The translations under genes and the position numbers were made by a program. 64,000 nt of DNA from Acidimicrobiales bacterium (GTDB lineage Bacteria > Actinomycetota > Acidimicrobiia > Acidimicrobiales > SHLQ01), in assembly GCA_020628865.1 (NCBI GenBank), contig JAHDEJ010000001.1, forward strand, positions 317,395 to 381,394, in the 5' to 3' direction. Below, in pieces: positions 1 through 8,169 of the stretch. Within the stretch, counting starts at the first letter, position 1. The number at the start of each line of letters is the position of its first letter. The notes under the pieces are model-generated. The model did no database searches, had not been told where the DNA came from, and worked only from the letters and a program-made list of their open reading frames with translations.

Positions 1-426
1 GGGCTGATGATTCTCGAAGACAGCCACATGAATCCGGAACTCCGTGATGGCTACCTGCAAATGGACGCGGATCGCGACGGGCTGGTGTGGCTCGACGACG
101 ACCCGCAGAAGGTGCAGGCCCGCTATGGCTCGCGCTGGCTGACGACCACCTTCGCCCCTGGCGACATCCTCGTCTTCAGCATGAACACGCTGCACGGAGC
201 GTTCGACAACCGCTCCCCCGAACGACGCTGCCGACTCTCGACCGACAGCCGCTATCTGGTGGCAGGCGAGACGCCCGATCCGCGGTGGAACACCGACACC
301 GGCGAGGAACTCAACCCGCACGGACCCGGGCGTGTCTTCTACCCGGGGCTCGGAAGCTGGGCCAACGAAGACTTCCAGGACGAGTGGAAGTACGTGGACG
401 AGGCCGGCCGCCTCAAGCTGAACTGA
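1..426 (+). CDS. Phytanoyl-CoA dioxygenase (PhyH)-like protein, 5' truncated
   Basis: Only the last 141 codons lie in the window; the frame is open from base 1, so the true start is upstream. The segment GDILVFSMNTLHGAFDNRS followed by RCRLSTDSRY is the C-terminal part of a double-stranded beta-helix Fe(II)/2-oxoglutarate oxygenase. The His of TLHG would be the distal metal ligand, and an Arg in RCRLSTDSR would bind the 2-oxoglutarate carboxylate. The HxD half of the metal site is outside the window, so activity cannot be judged. The gene converges on the ABC transporter operon, with a strong hairpin between them. The substrate is unknown. Confidence 0.75.
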   Translation, partial: GLMILEDSHMNPELRDGYLQMDADRDGLVWLDDDPQKVQARYGSRWLTTTFAPGDILVFSMNTLHGAFDNRSPERRCRLSTDSRYLVAGETPDPRWNTDTGEELNPHGPGRVFYPGLGSWANEDFQDEWKYVDEAGRLKLN

Positions 427-443
427 CCGCGAGCAACCCCCAC

Positions 444-492
444 GATCTGTGCAGCGTGGTGTGCCGTATCGGCACACCGTCCTGCACAGATC
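444..492. terminator. Strong bidirectional hairpin between convergent genes
   Basis: Outer arms GATCTGTGCAG/CTGCACAGATC (11 bp) and inner arms GGTGTGCCG/CGGCACACC (9 bp) are perfect complements, separated by a 3-nt internal loop on each side and closed by a TAT loop. The hairpin lies between the ends of two convergent genes, so it probably terminates both transcripts. There is no long T tract on either side. Confidence 0.65.
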
Positions 493-493
493 C

Positions 494-1486
494 TCAGGAC
501 AGGGTGACCGGAGTGCTCTGGGGGTGGTGGCAGGCGAGCCAGTGATCCGGGCCGTGCTGCGCGAACTCTGGCACCGTCGTCGTGCAGACCTCGGTGGCAT
601 GGGGGCAGCGCGTATGGAACCGGCAGCCGGCGGGCGGGTTCGACGGCGACGGCAACTCACCGGAAAGTGAGCCGTCGTCCTCGATACCCGACCCGGGAAT
701 CGCCGCGAGCAGCGCCTGGGTGTAGGGGTGGGCAGCGTTGCCGAAGATCGAATCGGCGTCACCGACCTCGGCCACGCGACCGAGGTACATGACCATCACC
801 CGGTCGGAGATGTTGCGGACCACGGCGAGGTCGTGGCTGATGAAGAGCATCGTCAGCTGATGCTCCTGTTTCAGGTCTTCGAGCAGATTGAGGATCTGCG
901 CCTGCACCGACACGTCGAGTGCCGACACCGGCTCGTCAGAGATGAGCACGTAGGGGTCGAGGGCAAGTGCCCGGGCGATGCTGATGCGTTGGCACTGGCC
1001 GCCCGAGAACTGGAAGGGCTTGCGATCGCCGTACTGCGGGTCGATCCCGACCGATTCCATCAGTTCGGTGATCCGGGCCTCGCCCCACGTTCCGCTCGTT
1101 CCCCAGACCTCGACGCCTTCGCTGATGATGTCGCGGATGCCGCGTCGTGGATTCAGGGAGGACACGGGGTCCTGGAAGATCATCTGGAGGTCGCTGCGGG
1201 TGCGGCGCAGGTCCTGCTTGGAGAGCGTCGTCAGTTCCTTGTCCCGGTACCGGACCGACCCGGAGGTCGGCTTCGGCATCTGGACCACGGCCTTCGCCGT
1301 GGTCGACTTTCCACATCCGGACTCGCCGACGATGCCGAGGGTTTCGCCCTGCACCACGTCGAACGACACGTCGGAGACCGCCTGCACCACCGCTCGGTTG
1401 GCGACGGGAAACTCCATGACGAGGTTGTTGACCTCGATGATCGGGTCTTCGTCGGTTCGAAGATGTGCACTACCGATGCCAACCAT
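494..1486 (-). CDS. Dipeptide/oligopeptide ABC transporter ATP-binding protein (DppF/OppF type)
   Basis: Second ATPase of a peptide importer, 330 aa, last gene of the five-gene operon. Walker A GESGCGKST lies near residue 54, with signature FSGGQCQRISIARAL, Walker B VLISDEP and switch His in ISHDL. The C-terminal tail (GCRFHTRCPHATEVC) is the Cys-containing oligopeptide-transporter domain. The chosen ATG (MVGIGSAHLR) overlaps the stop of the preceding ATPase gene by one base (TGATG), which indicates translational coupling. An in-frame upstream ATG would give a non-homologous extension inside the neighbour and is rejected. Confidence 0.93.
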   Translation of the reverse strand: MVGIGSAHLRTDEDPIIEVNNLVMEFPVANRAVVQAVSDVSFDVVQGETLGIVGESGCGKSTTAKAVVQMPKPTSGSVRYRDKELTTLSKQDLRRTRSDLQMIFQDPVSSLNPRRGIRDIISEGVEVWGTSGTWGEARITELMESVGIDPQYGDRKPFQFSGGQCQRISIARALALDPYVLISDEPVSALDVSVQAQILNLLEDLKQEHQLTMLFISHDLAVVRNISDRVMVMYLGRVAEVGDADSIFGNAAHPYTQALLAAIPGSGIEDDGSLSGELPSPSNPPAGCRFHTRCPHATEVCTTTVPEFAQHGPDHWLACHHPQSTPVTLS

Positions 1487-2478
1487 CAGACGGTCGCCTC
1501 CTGTCCGAGCGGATGGAGACACGAGAACGTGTGCGAACCGTCGCCGACCGGCGTGGCAACCGGAAGTGTCGAGTGGCAGTCGTCCTGTGCGAAGGTGCAC
1601 CGCGGCGCGAATGGGCAGCCCGTGAGCGGCGAGCTCAGGTCTGGCGGGCTCCCGGGAATCGGGTCGAGCCGTTGACCGCGAGGCTTGCTGATGTCGGGGA
1701 TGGACAGCTGGAGGGCACGGGCGTACGGGTGGCGGGTGTCGGCGAACAGGTCTTCCGTCTGGGCGGACTCCATCACTCGGCCGCCGTACATCACGACGAC
1801 GTCGTCGGTCCGGTCCCGCACGACACCCAGGTCGTGGCTGATGAGGATCAGCGCCATGTTCAGGTCGGTTCGTAGGTTGTCGAGCAGGTTGAGGATGTCC
1901 CGCTGCACCGTCACGTCGAGTGCGGTGGTCGGTTCGTCGGCGATGAGCAGCGACGGGTCGTTGGCCAACGCCATGGCGATGACGACGCGCTGACGCATGC
2001 CGCCCGACAGCTCGTGCGGGTACTGCCGCATTCGACCGGGCGCGTCGGGAAGGCGGACCAGCTCGAGCAGTTCGATCGCGCGCTTCTTCGCATCGTTCTT
2101 GGAGAGGTCGCGGTGGTAGCGCATGCCCTCGGTCATCTGGGCATCGATGCGCTTGACCGGGTTCAACGATGTCATCGGGTTCTGGAACACCATGGCGACG
2201 TCGACACCGTAGAAATGCTTGCGTCGACTGGACGGCATCGTGAGGACATCGGTGCCGTCGAAGGTGGCCTGCCCGCCGATCGTCGCCGTGCTCGGCAGCA
2301 GATCCATCACCGCCTTCATCGTGACGGACTTGCCCGAACCGCTCTCACCCACGATGCCGAGCGCCTTGCCCCGCTCGACCGACAGGCTCACGTCGGACAC
2401 GGCGTAGACCGGACCGCCCGGCGTGGCGAACGTGATGGACAGGTTCTCGAGCTCGAGGAGTGGTGTGGCTTCGCTCAC
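1486..2478 (-). CDS. Dipeptide/oligopeptide ABC transporter ATP-binding protein (DppD/OppD type)
   Basis: First ATPase of the peptide importer, 330 aa. Walker A GESGSGKS lies near residue 44, with signature LSGGMRQRVVIAMAL, Walker B LLIADEP and ISHDL, and the C-terminal peptide-transporter domain (GCPFAPRCTFAQDDC). The start is taken as the GTG that overlaps the preceding permease stop in a GTGA arrangement, giving the N-terminus VSEATPLLELENL. The open frame extends further upstream, but that sequence is the antisense-like shadow of the permease. It should form a heterodimer with the DppF-type ATPase on the two permeases. Confidence 0.93.
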   Translation of the reverse strand: MSEATPLLELENLSITFATPGGPVYAVSDVSLSVERGKALGIVGESGSGKSVTMKAVMDLLPSTATIGGQATFDGTDVLTMPSSRRKHFYGVDVAMVFQNPMTSLNPVKRIDAQMTEGMRYHRDLSKNDAKKRAIELLELVRLPDAPGRMRQYPHELSGGMRQRVVIAMALANDPSLLIADEPTTALDVTVQRDILNLLDNLRTDLNMALILISHDLGVVRDRTDDVVVMYGGRVMESAQTEDLFADTRHPYARALQLSIPDISKPRGQRLDPIPGSPPDLSSPLTGCPFAPRCTFAQDDCHSTLPVATPVGDGSHTFSCLHPLGQEATV

Positions 2479-3350
2479 AGCGACAGCTCCTTCGCATCGA
2501 AGACCTCGCGGAGGCGATCGCCCGCGTAGTTGAGTGCAAGCACCGTGATGGTCACGACACCGATCGGGAAGAGCGCCGCGTGCGGTCCCTCCCGCAGGAA
2601 CTGTTCTTCGCTGCCAGAGGCGAAGATCTGTTTGCCCCAGCTCAGGCCGCCGTTGACCGACACACCGAGGAAGGCGAGCGTGCCTTCCGCGACGATGGCG
2701 ATGCCCATGCCGAGCAGCGCAAGCGCCGACATCGGAATGACGACGTTCGGCACGATCTCGCGAATGAGGATGCGGAAGTCGGAGGCGCCGAGAATGCGCG
2801 ATGCGGTGACGAAGTCGCGCTCGGCGAACACCAGCGTCTGTGCCCGGGCCAGCCGGCCGACCGGAGCGATCGCCAGCACACCAAGGCTGATGGAGATCCA
2901 CAGCAGGGTTCGGCCGAGCAGCGTCGTCACGAAGATCGCAAGGAGCAGCGCCGGGAACGAGAGCAGCGTGGCGAACAGGAACGACAGCACCCGATCGAAC
3001 CAGCCCCGGAAGTACCCGGCGATGATTCCGGCAGTACCACCGACGATGAAGCCCACGAAGATCGCGATGAAGCCGACGAGCAACGACGTGCGCGCGCCCC
3101 AGATGGTCAACGACAACACGTCACGACCGGTGGCGTCGGAACCGAACCAGAGCCCGGCTCGAGGACCCTCGAAGCGGCCACCCACACGGGTCTCGGTCGG
3201 CTCGACGATCGGCAGGACCGGCGCGAGCAGGGCGATGATCACCACGAACACCAGCCAACCGACGCTCATCACGAAGCCGGGACCGAGGCGGGAAAGCAGG
3301 CTTTGGCCGCCTTCCGTGTCGTCGATCTCTTCCAGTGCCGCGTCAGCCAT
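2475..3350 (-). CDS. Dipeptide/oligopeptide ABC transporter permease (DppC/OppC type)
   Basis: A 291-aa membrane protein with an N-terminal OppC-type segment, first membrane span near residues 25-45, and the binding-protein-dependent transport domain (several hydrophobic spans). The EAA-like cytoplasmic loop is visible at ERDFVTASRILGASDFRILIREIVPN. The gene overlaps the upstream permease by 8 bp and the downstream ATPase by 4 bp, a tightly coupled operon. Confidence 0.93.
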   Translation of the reverse strand: MADAALEEIDDTEGGQSLLSRLGPGFVMSVGWLVFVVIIALLAPVLPIVEPTETRVGGRFEGPRAGLWFGSDATGRDVLSLTIWGARTSLLVGFIAIFVGFIVGGTAGIIAGYFRGWFDRVLSFLFATLLSFPALLLAIFVTTLLGRTLLWISISLGVLAIAPVGRLARAQTLVFAERDFVTASRILGASDFRILIREIVPNVVIPMSALALLGMGIAIVAEGTLAFLGVSVNGGLSWGKQIFASGSEEQFLREGPHAALFPIGVVTITVLALNYAGDRLREVFDAKELSL

Positions 3351-4296
3351 TGAAGTCCACCCGCGGGTCCAGGAACGTGTAGATCAGGTCCACGAGCACG
3401 TTCACCGCTACGAACGCCACCGACACGACGACGACAACGGCGAGCACCACCGGGAAGTCGTCTCGGAAGATCGCCTCCACGACTTCGAAGCCGATGCCCG
3501 GGATCTGGAACTGCCGCTCGACGACGAGCGAACCGCCGATCAGCGACGCCACCTGAATACCGAAGACGGTGAGCAGCGAGAACAGCGAGGGCCGCAGCGC
3601 GTGCCGGAAGAGGATGTACCACTTCGGTAGACCCTTGGCCCGTGCGACCGAGATGAAGTCTTCCTGCAACGTGGAGATGAGGTCGGTCCGCAGCAACCGC
3701 TGGTACGTGGCGATGAGCGGTGTCGCCAACGCGACCGCCGGCAGGAACAACGACGTCAGCCGCTGACCGATGGTCTCGTCCTCATATCTGGTCGGGAAGA
3801 TCTGCCATCGGATCGCGAACAGCCAGAACAACAACACCGTGAGCGCGAACACCGGGATGCCCAGCATGGTGAACGAGACGACCGTCGATGCCTTGTCGCC
3901 GAAGCGATAGGCGCGCGACGCCGTCCAGAGCGCCCATGGCACCGAGACCGCGATGGCGATCACCTGCGCGTACACCATCAGCACAACCGTCACGGGCAGC
4001 TTGTCCGCAAGGATGCTGCGCACGGTCACCTGGTTCGAGTAGCTCCGACCGAAATCACCGGTGAGCATGTCGCCGACCCACCGTCCGTAGCGGACGGGGA
4101 ACGGGTCGTCGAGATGGAACTGGGCACGGGCCTCGGCCCGTACCTCGGCATATTCGGGGCCGGACTCCTCGAGCGCAATCGGACCGAGAATGTTGAACAG
4201 CGGATCACCCAGATAATTCAGCGCACCAAACGCCACGAACGTGACGGCAAACAGCACCAACACGAGTTGCAGCAGGCTTCGTACGACGAAACGCAT
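3343..4296 (-). CDS. Dipeptide/oligopeptide ABC transporter permease (DppB/OppB type)
   Basis: A 317-aa permease beginning MRFVVRSLLQLVLVLFAVTF, the usual N-terminal span of DppB proteins. The EAA-like loop EDFISVARAKGLPKWYILFRHALRPSL is typical of the family. It starts 27 bp after the end of the substrate-binding protein gene and overlaps the second permease by 8 bp. It forms the transmembrane channel with the DppC-type subunit. Confidence 0.94.
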   Translation of the reverse strand: MRFVVRSLLQLVLVLFAVTFVAFGALNYLGDPLFNILGPIALEESGPEYAEVRAEARAQFHLDDPFPVRYGRWVGDMLTGDFGRSYSNQVTVRSILADKLPVTVVLMVYAQVIAIAVSVPWALWTASRAYRFGDKASTVVSFTMLGIPVFALTVLLFWLFAIRWQIFPTRYEDETIGQRLTSLFLPAVALATPLIATYQRLLRTDLISTLQEDFISVARAKGLPKWYILFRHALRPSLFSLLTVFGIQVASLIGGSLVVERQFQIPGIGFEVVEAIFRDDFPVVLAVVVVVSVAFVAVNVLVDLIYTFLDPRVDFNG

Positions 4297-4323
4297 GATC
4301 CGGTCTCCCCCGTGGTTCCCGGA

Positions 4324-6078
4324 TCAGTTCTGCAGGAAGACCTGGTCCAGACGGGGAACCCCTCGGGTCTGACAGGGCAACGACGCACCTTCCGGCGAAA
4401 CGGCATCGCAGAGACCGCCGACGTTGGCGCCGGCACCCACGGTCCAGTTGGTGTGGGTGGCGAGCACGTACTGGTAGCTGTCTCGGAGGTTGGCCTGCAG
4501 CTCCTGCCAGATGGCGTAGCGCTCGTCGAAGTCCTGCGTCTGGCGCTGGGCGACGATCAGCGCATCACGCTCTTCGTTGCAGTTGCGGGACCAGTTGATC
4601 GACAGTGCACCGATCGTCGAGCAGGTCAGGAACGCCGTGTCGACGTCCGGATCCGAGAAGCCGTGGTAGCGCCAGCTGGCGAAGTTGTACTGGCCGAAGA
4701 TGACTTCCTGGATGTGGACGTCGTTCGGGATCGACTGCACGGTGATGTTGAAGTGGTCCGACATCGCGTCGCTGACCAGATCGAAGATCGTGTCGTTCGA
4801 CAGGTTCGTGTCGTACTGGTACTCCATGTTGACCTTGCCGTCGGTGCAGCTGTCGGGCACCTCGGCGCAGTACTCGGCGATGAGCGGCGCAGCGAGCTCC
4901 GGCATGTCGTGTTCCTGCTGGATGCTCGGGTCATGCCACGGGCTCTCGGGCGAGAACAGCGAATCGGCGAGCAGCGAGGCACCCTGGTTGACGAACTCTT
5001 CGTAGTCCTGCTTCGGGAACAGGTGGGTGGCGGCCTTGCGCACCCGGATGTCGTCGAACGGTGCGACCTGGGCGTTCATGGCGAAGAAGAACTCCTCACC
5101 GGAGTTGTCTTCCACCCGGAGGATGTCCTCGTCTGCGCCACGCAGCGGCAGGATCATGAGCGAAGCCGTGCCGTGGATGACGTCGAGGTCGCCGACGATC
5201 AGCTGGTTGGCCCGGGTACCCGGCTGCGGCACGGGGAAGAACTCGATGGCGTCGAGGTAGACCTCGACGTCGTCACGCCACCAGTTCTCGTTGCGCACGA
5301 GGATCGTCGACGAGTCCTGGCTGCGCTCCTGGAGGACGAACGGGCCGGCACCGATCGGCTCCTGGTCGAGCTCGGGGTTCTCGGCGGCAGCGTCGAGCCA
5401 TGCCGGCGAGCCGACCATGCCGAGCTGTTCGGCGAAGTACAACGGCATGGCGGCGTTCGGTCCCATGGCGTTGATGCGGAAGCTCATGTCGTCGATCTTC
5501 TCGATCGGGTTCTCCGGGTCGAAGGCCGGCTTGAAGACGAGCGAGGTGAGCGGGTCGGCGAGGAACGCCTCGATGGTCTTGATGACGGCATCGGCGTTGA
5601 AGGGCAGACCGTCGGAGAACTCGATGCCGTCGCGCAGCTTCACGTCCCACGAGCTGAAGTCGTCGCTCGGGGTCCAGCTCTCGGTCATGTTGTTGTGCCA
5701 CTGGCCTTCGGCGTCGACCACGACGAGCGTGTCGAAGATCGCCGTCGCCACCATGATCGGGCCACGGTTCAGGCCGGTGTTGGTCGGGTTGAGCGACCCG
5801 GCTTCGGTCTGCATGCCGAACCGGAGCGTTCCGCCCACGGGGATCTCGGTGACGGCGTCGGCGGACTCGATTTCGCTACCGTCGGCGCTGTCGTCGGCGC
5901 CGATGTCCTCGGCCTCCTCTTCGGAACCGGTGTCGGTGCCGGTCGACGTGTCTTCCGCCGAGGATCCACCGGAGTCGTCCGTTGCGGCGGAATCACCGTC
6001 GCCTCCGCCACATGCTGAAGCGATGATCGCAAGCGCAGCGAACAGCGCGACCAGTTTCCGAAAACGACCAGAAGCCAT
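4324..6078 (-). CDS. Peptide ABC transporter substrate-binding lipoprotein (SBP family 5)
   Basis: A 584-aa extracytoplasmic binding protein. The N-terminus has a hydrophobic signal ending in ASAC, with Cys23 as the predicted lipid anchor. An acidic Ser/Gly/Asp-rich linker of about 55 residues precedes the family 5 fold, which contains the characteristic segment WTPSDDFSSWDVKLRDGIEFSDG. First gene of the importer operon. The ligand (peptide, opine or another solute) cannot be told from sequence. Confidence 0.93.
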   Translation of the reverse strand: MASGRFRKLVALFAALAIIASACGGGDGDSAATDDSGGSSAEDTSTGTDTGSEEEAEDIGADDSADGSEIESADAVTEIPVGGTLRFGMQTEAGSLNPTNTGLNRGPIMVATAIFDTLVVVDAEGQWHNNMTESWTPSDDFSSWDVKLRDGIEFSDGLPFNADAVIKTIEAFLADPLTSLVFKPAFDPENPIEKIDDMSFRINAMGPNAAMPLYFAEQLGMVGSPAWLDAAAENPELDQEPIGAGPFVLQERSQDSSTILVRNENWWRDDVEVYLDAIEFFPVPQPGTRANQLIVGDLDVIHGTASLMILPLRGADEDILRVEDNSGEEFFFAMNAQVAPFDDIRVRKAATHLFPKQDYEEFVNQGASLLADSLFSPESPWHDPSIQQEHDMPELAAPLIAEYCAEVPDSCTDGKVNMEYQYDTNLSNDTIFDLVSDAMSDHFNITVQSIPNDVHIQEVIFGQYNFASWRYHGFSDPDVDTAFLTCSTIGALSINWSRNCNEERDALIVAQRQTQDFDERYAIWQELQANLRDSYQYVLATHTNWTVGAGANVGGLCDAVSPEGASLPCQTRGVPRLDQVFLQN

Positions 6079-6182
6079 TGGTTTCTTCCCCTTTGCGGCG
6101 CCCAGGGTGGATCTGGGGCAGCCCTATGGTTGACGAAGATACCAGCCGGTAGCAAACCGGCACCGGCACCCCATGACGACTG

Positions 6183-7028
6183 TCAGGTTCCGTGGGAGCG
6201 GTCGTAGGCGTTGGTTTCGAAGCGCGTCCACCCCGCCAGCTCGGCCTGTGGATCGAGGATTTCGACGAGCAACGGATGACATTGGGCGTCGTCGCTCGAG
6301 TGACTTGCGCTGCAGTCACCGCCCGGACAAGCGGAGAGCGCTCCGAGCAGGTCGACCTCGGCGAAGAACTCGATCGAGTCGCCGGGACGGACCGGGCTGG
6401 CCTTCATGAAGTACTGGTGGGTGTCCTTCGTGAAGCCGGTGCACATGAACACGTTGAGGACGTCGTGCACGTGCAGTTCGGCCTCGGTCACGGGCAGCCC
6501 GGTATGGGCGGCCACGGCCCGGGTCAGGTTCGAGTGGCAGCAGTGGTGGTAGTTCGTGTCGTGCAGAAGTCGCTGCGTGTAGGGGTCGCAGCGGGTGCCG
6601 ATCACATCGTGGACGCCGCCGCCATCGTCATCGAAGCCGTACCAGCCGAGCGAGTCGTGGGTGATCGTCGCAAGCGGACGCAACGTCGGGTGGCTGCTCC
6701 ACAAGCGGTCGCCTTCGGTGACGTGTGTGGCATGGAACTGGCGGGTCTTCCCGCTGTAGAAGCGTTCGGACAGGTCGTTGGCGTTCCAGAGGTTCAGATC
6801 GCCGACTTGTGGTCCGTCGACGCTGACGATCCGGAAGAACTGGCCAGCCTTGACCTCGAAGGTCTCTGCCGATCGTGGGCCGACAAGGACGGAGTCGACG
6901 AGGGTCGCGTCCGCTCGCGCGGCCGAGTACCAGCCGGCGTCATACGGCGGGAGCTCGTCGACGTCGTAGCAGACGATGGCTGGCGCGGCTCGACGTTGGG
7001 CGGCGTCAACAGGTTCGGGGCCGGGCAC
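6183..7028 (-). CDS. DUF1989 (urea carboxylase-associated) family protein
   Basis: About 281 aa. DUF1989 features are visible: GPRSAETFEVKAGQFFRIV, a middle block VGDLNLWNANDLSERFYSGKTRQF, and a Cys/His-rich stretch with CDPY and HHCCHSNL likely to bind metal. Relatives occur beside urea or guanidine carboxylases, and some act as carboxyguanidine deiminase subunits. No carboxylase is present here, so the reaction is open. The GTG at 7028 is the most plausible start, 5 nt after the stop of the upstream gene. The longer frame reads backwards through that gene. The peptide importer follows 105 bp downstream on the same strand. Confidence 0.75.
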   Translation of the reverse strand: MPGPEPVDAAQRRAAPAIVCYDVDELPPYDAGWYSAARADATLVDSVLVGPRSAETFEVKAGQFFRIVSVDGPQVGDLNLWNANDLSERFYSGKTRQFHATHVTEGDRLWSSHPTLRPLATITHDSLGWYGFDDDGGGVHDVIGTRCDPYTQRLLHDTNYHHCCHSNLTRAVAAHTGLPVTEAELHVHDVLNVFMCTGFTKDTHQYFMKASPVRPGDSIEFFAEVDLLGALSACPGGDCSASHSSDDAQCHPLLVEILDPQAELAGWTRFETNAYDRSHGT

Positions 7029-7033
7029 GGCGA

Positions 7034-7594
7034 TCAGCCGGCGGGATTGCGGCCGATGGCACCGAGGTACCGGTCGCCGACCGAAGCATCTTCCGGGACG
7101 TCGACCGGCTGGCCGATCCGACCGGATTCGATCAGCATGTCCTGGCGTTCGAGGACCTGCGCCAGCGCGGACGATGCTGCAGCCTCGTCGAGTGGCGCTT
7201 CGAGCCCTCCGGCCTGGGCAAGATCCCAGGTGTGCCCGAGCAGATCCCACTGAACGAAGCCGATGAGTGCATCGACGTCGGGGGCATCGAACCAGAACGG
7301 TCCGGCCTGGCCCAGCACGCCGGCCTGGTCGAGCGTGGCGCTGACCTGTTCACGGCATGCGGTCCAGGTGGCGACGGGGTCGGACACGTCGTCGGGAGCG
7401 GACGGTGCGGCCATGGCCCCGGTTCGGGCGACGGCTTCCACGCCGTTGACGACAGCACACTGATGTTGGAGCACGTCGCGCCCGGTCCAGCCTTCGCATC
7501 CGCTGGGGTTGTCCCACGCATCGGCGGGCATTCGCTTGACGACGGCGTCGAAGCCGTAGAGGGCGCTGGTGAAGTTCCGAAGGTTCTCGCTCAT
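7034..7594 (-). CDS. TIGR03086/maleylpyruvate-isomerase-like (mycothiol-dependent DinB superfamily) protein
   Basis: A 186-aa actinobacterial protein of the four-helix DinB/mycothiol-dependent superfamily. The motif NPSGCEGWTGRDVLQHQCAVVNGV corresponds to the conserved W-x-(x)-DVLxH block with a metal-binding His, and DLLGHTWDLAQA supplies a second His. Such proteins transfer or isomerise using mycothiol or are of unknown function. It is followed after 5 nt by the DUF1989 gene and is probably co-transcribed with it. Confidence 0.75.
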   Translation of the reverse strand: MSENLRNFTSALYGFDAVVKRMPADAWDNPSGCEGWTGRDVLQHQCAVVNGVEAVARTGAMAAPSAPDDVSDPVATWTACREQVSATLDQAGVLGQAGPFWFDAPDVDALIGFVQWDLLGHTWDLAQAGGLEAPLDEAAASSALAQVLERQDMLIESGRIGQPVDVPEDASVGDRYLGAIGRNPAG

Positions 7595-7677
7595 CCCCCG
7601 AACCTACTCCGCCGGCAGCGCCCGTTCCTTCCTGGCGTGTCGCCGCAGGATCCTCTCCATGGCCTCGGAGGAAAAAT

Positions 7678-7716
7678 GGTGCCACGGCAGTCGCAACGAA
7701 CAACTGCCGTGGCACC
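7678..7716 (-). terminator. Rho-independent terminator of the lectin gene
   Basis: A perfect 14-bp stem (GGTGCCACGGCAGT with ACTGCCGTGGCACC) and an 11-nt loop lie just after the lectin stop. On the minus strand they are followed by ATTTTTCC, the expected U tract. Confidence 0.8.
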
Positions 7717-7722
7717 GACCCG

Positions 7723-8073
7723 TCAGCTGAACTCGACTTCGAGAAGGCTCATCGCACCCTCGACGTTCGTGTACCACTGTCCCGTGAACGTCCCGCCATA
7801 GCTGGCTGCGATGTTCGGCCCGAGCGCCTGAGCGTCTTCATTGCTCCAGAGCGGTCCGGCCGGAACCATGCACTTGAATCCTGCGCCGTACCCTCCGGTC
7901 ATCTCGCCGGGGCGCTCGACCTCGACCACACTCATTTCGCCCTCGATCACCGTCCGCCACTGACCGGTGAACACGCCACCGTGAGCGGCCGCAATGCGCG
8001 GGCCCTTCTCGTTCGCGTCGTCATCACTCCAGAGCGGCCCTGCCGGAATGTCCACCTTCACTGTTGCTGCCAT
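7723..8073 (-). CDS. mvl: MVL-type high-mannose (mannan-binding) lectin, two tandem domains
   Basis: A 116-aa protein made of two homologous halves of about 54 residues. Each carries the block AGPLWS(D/N)-(D/E)DA, then GP(R/N)IAA, GGxFTGQW, and EGxMSxxEVE. This closely matches the organisation of Microcystis viridis lectin MVL, which binds the mannose-rich core of N-glycans. No signal peptide is visible, also the case for cyanobacterial MVL. A strong ribosome site (GAGGAGAGAG) precedes the ATG, and a T-tailed terminator follows, so it is a single-gene unit. The biological target is unknown. Confidence 0.9.
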   Translation of the reverse strand: MAATVKVDIPAGPLWSDDDANEKGPRIAAAHGGVFTGQWRTVIEGEMSVVEVERPGEMTGGYGAGFKCMVPAGPLWSNEDAQALGPNIAASYGGTFTGQWYTNVEGAMSLLEVEFS

Positions 8074-8169
8074 GTCTCTCTCCTCATCTCACTGCACCAC
8101 TCGATGCGGTGCACGTTGAGAGAGTTTCCGGAGGAGCGGTTTCAGTTCGGTTTCGGATCGGTTCCAGGG

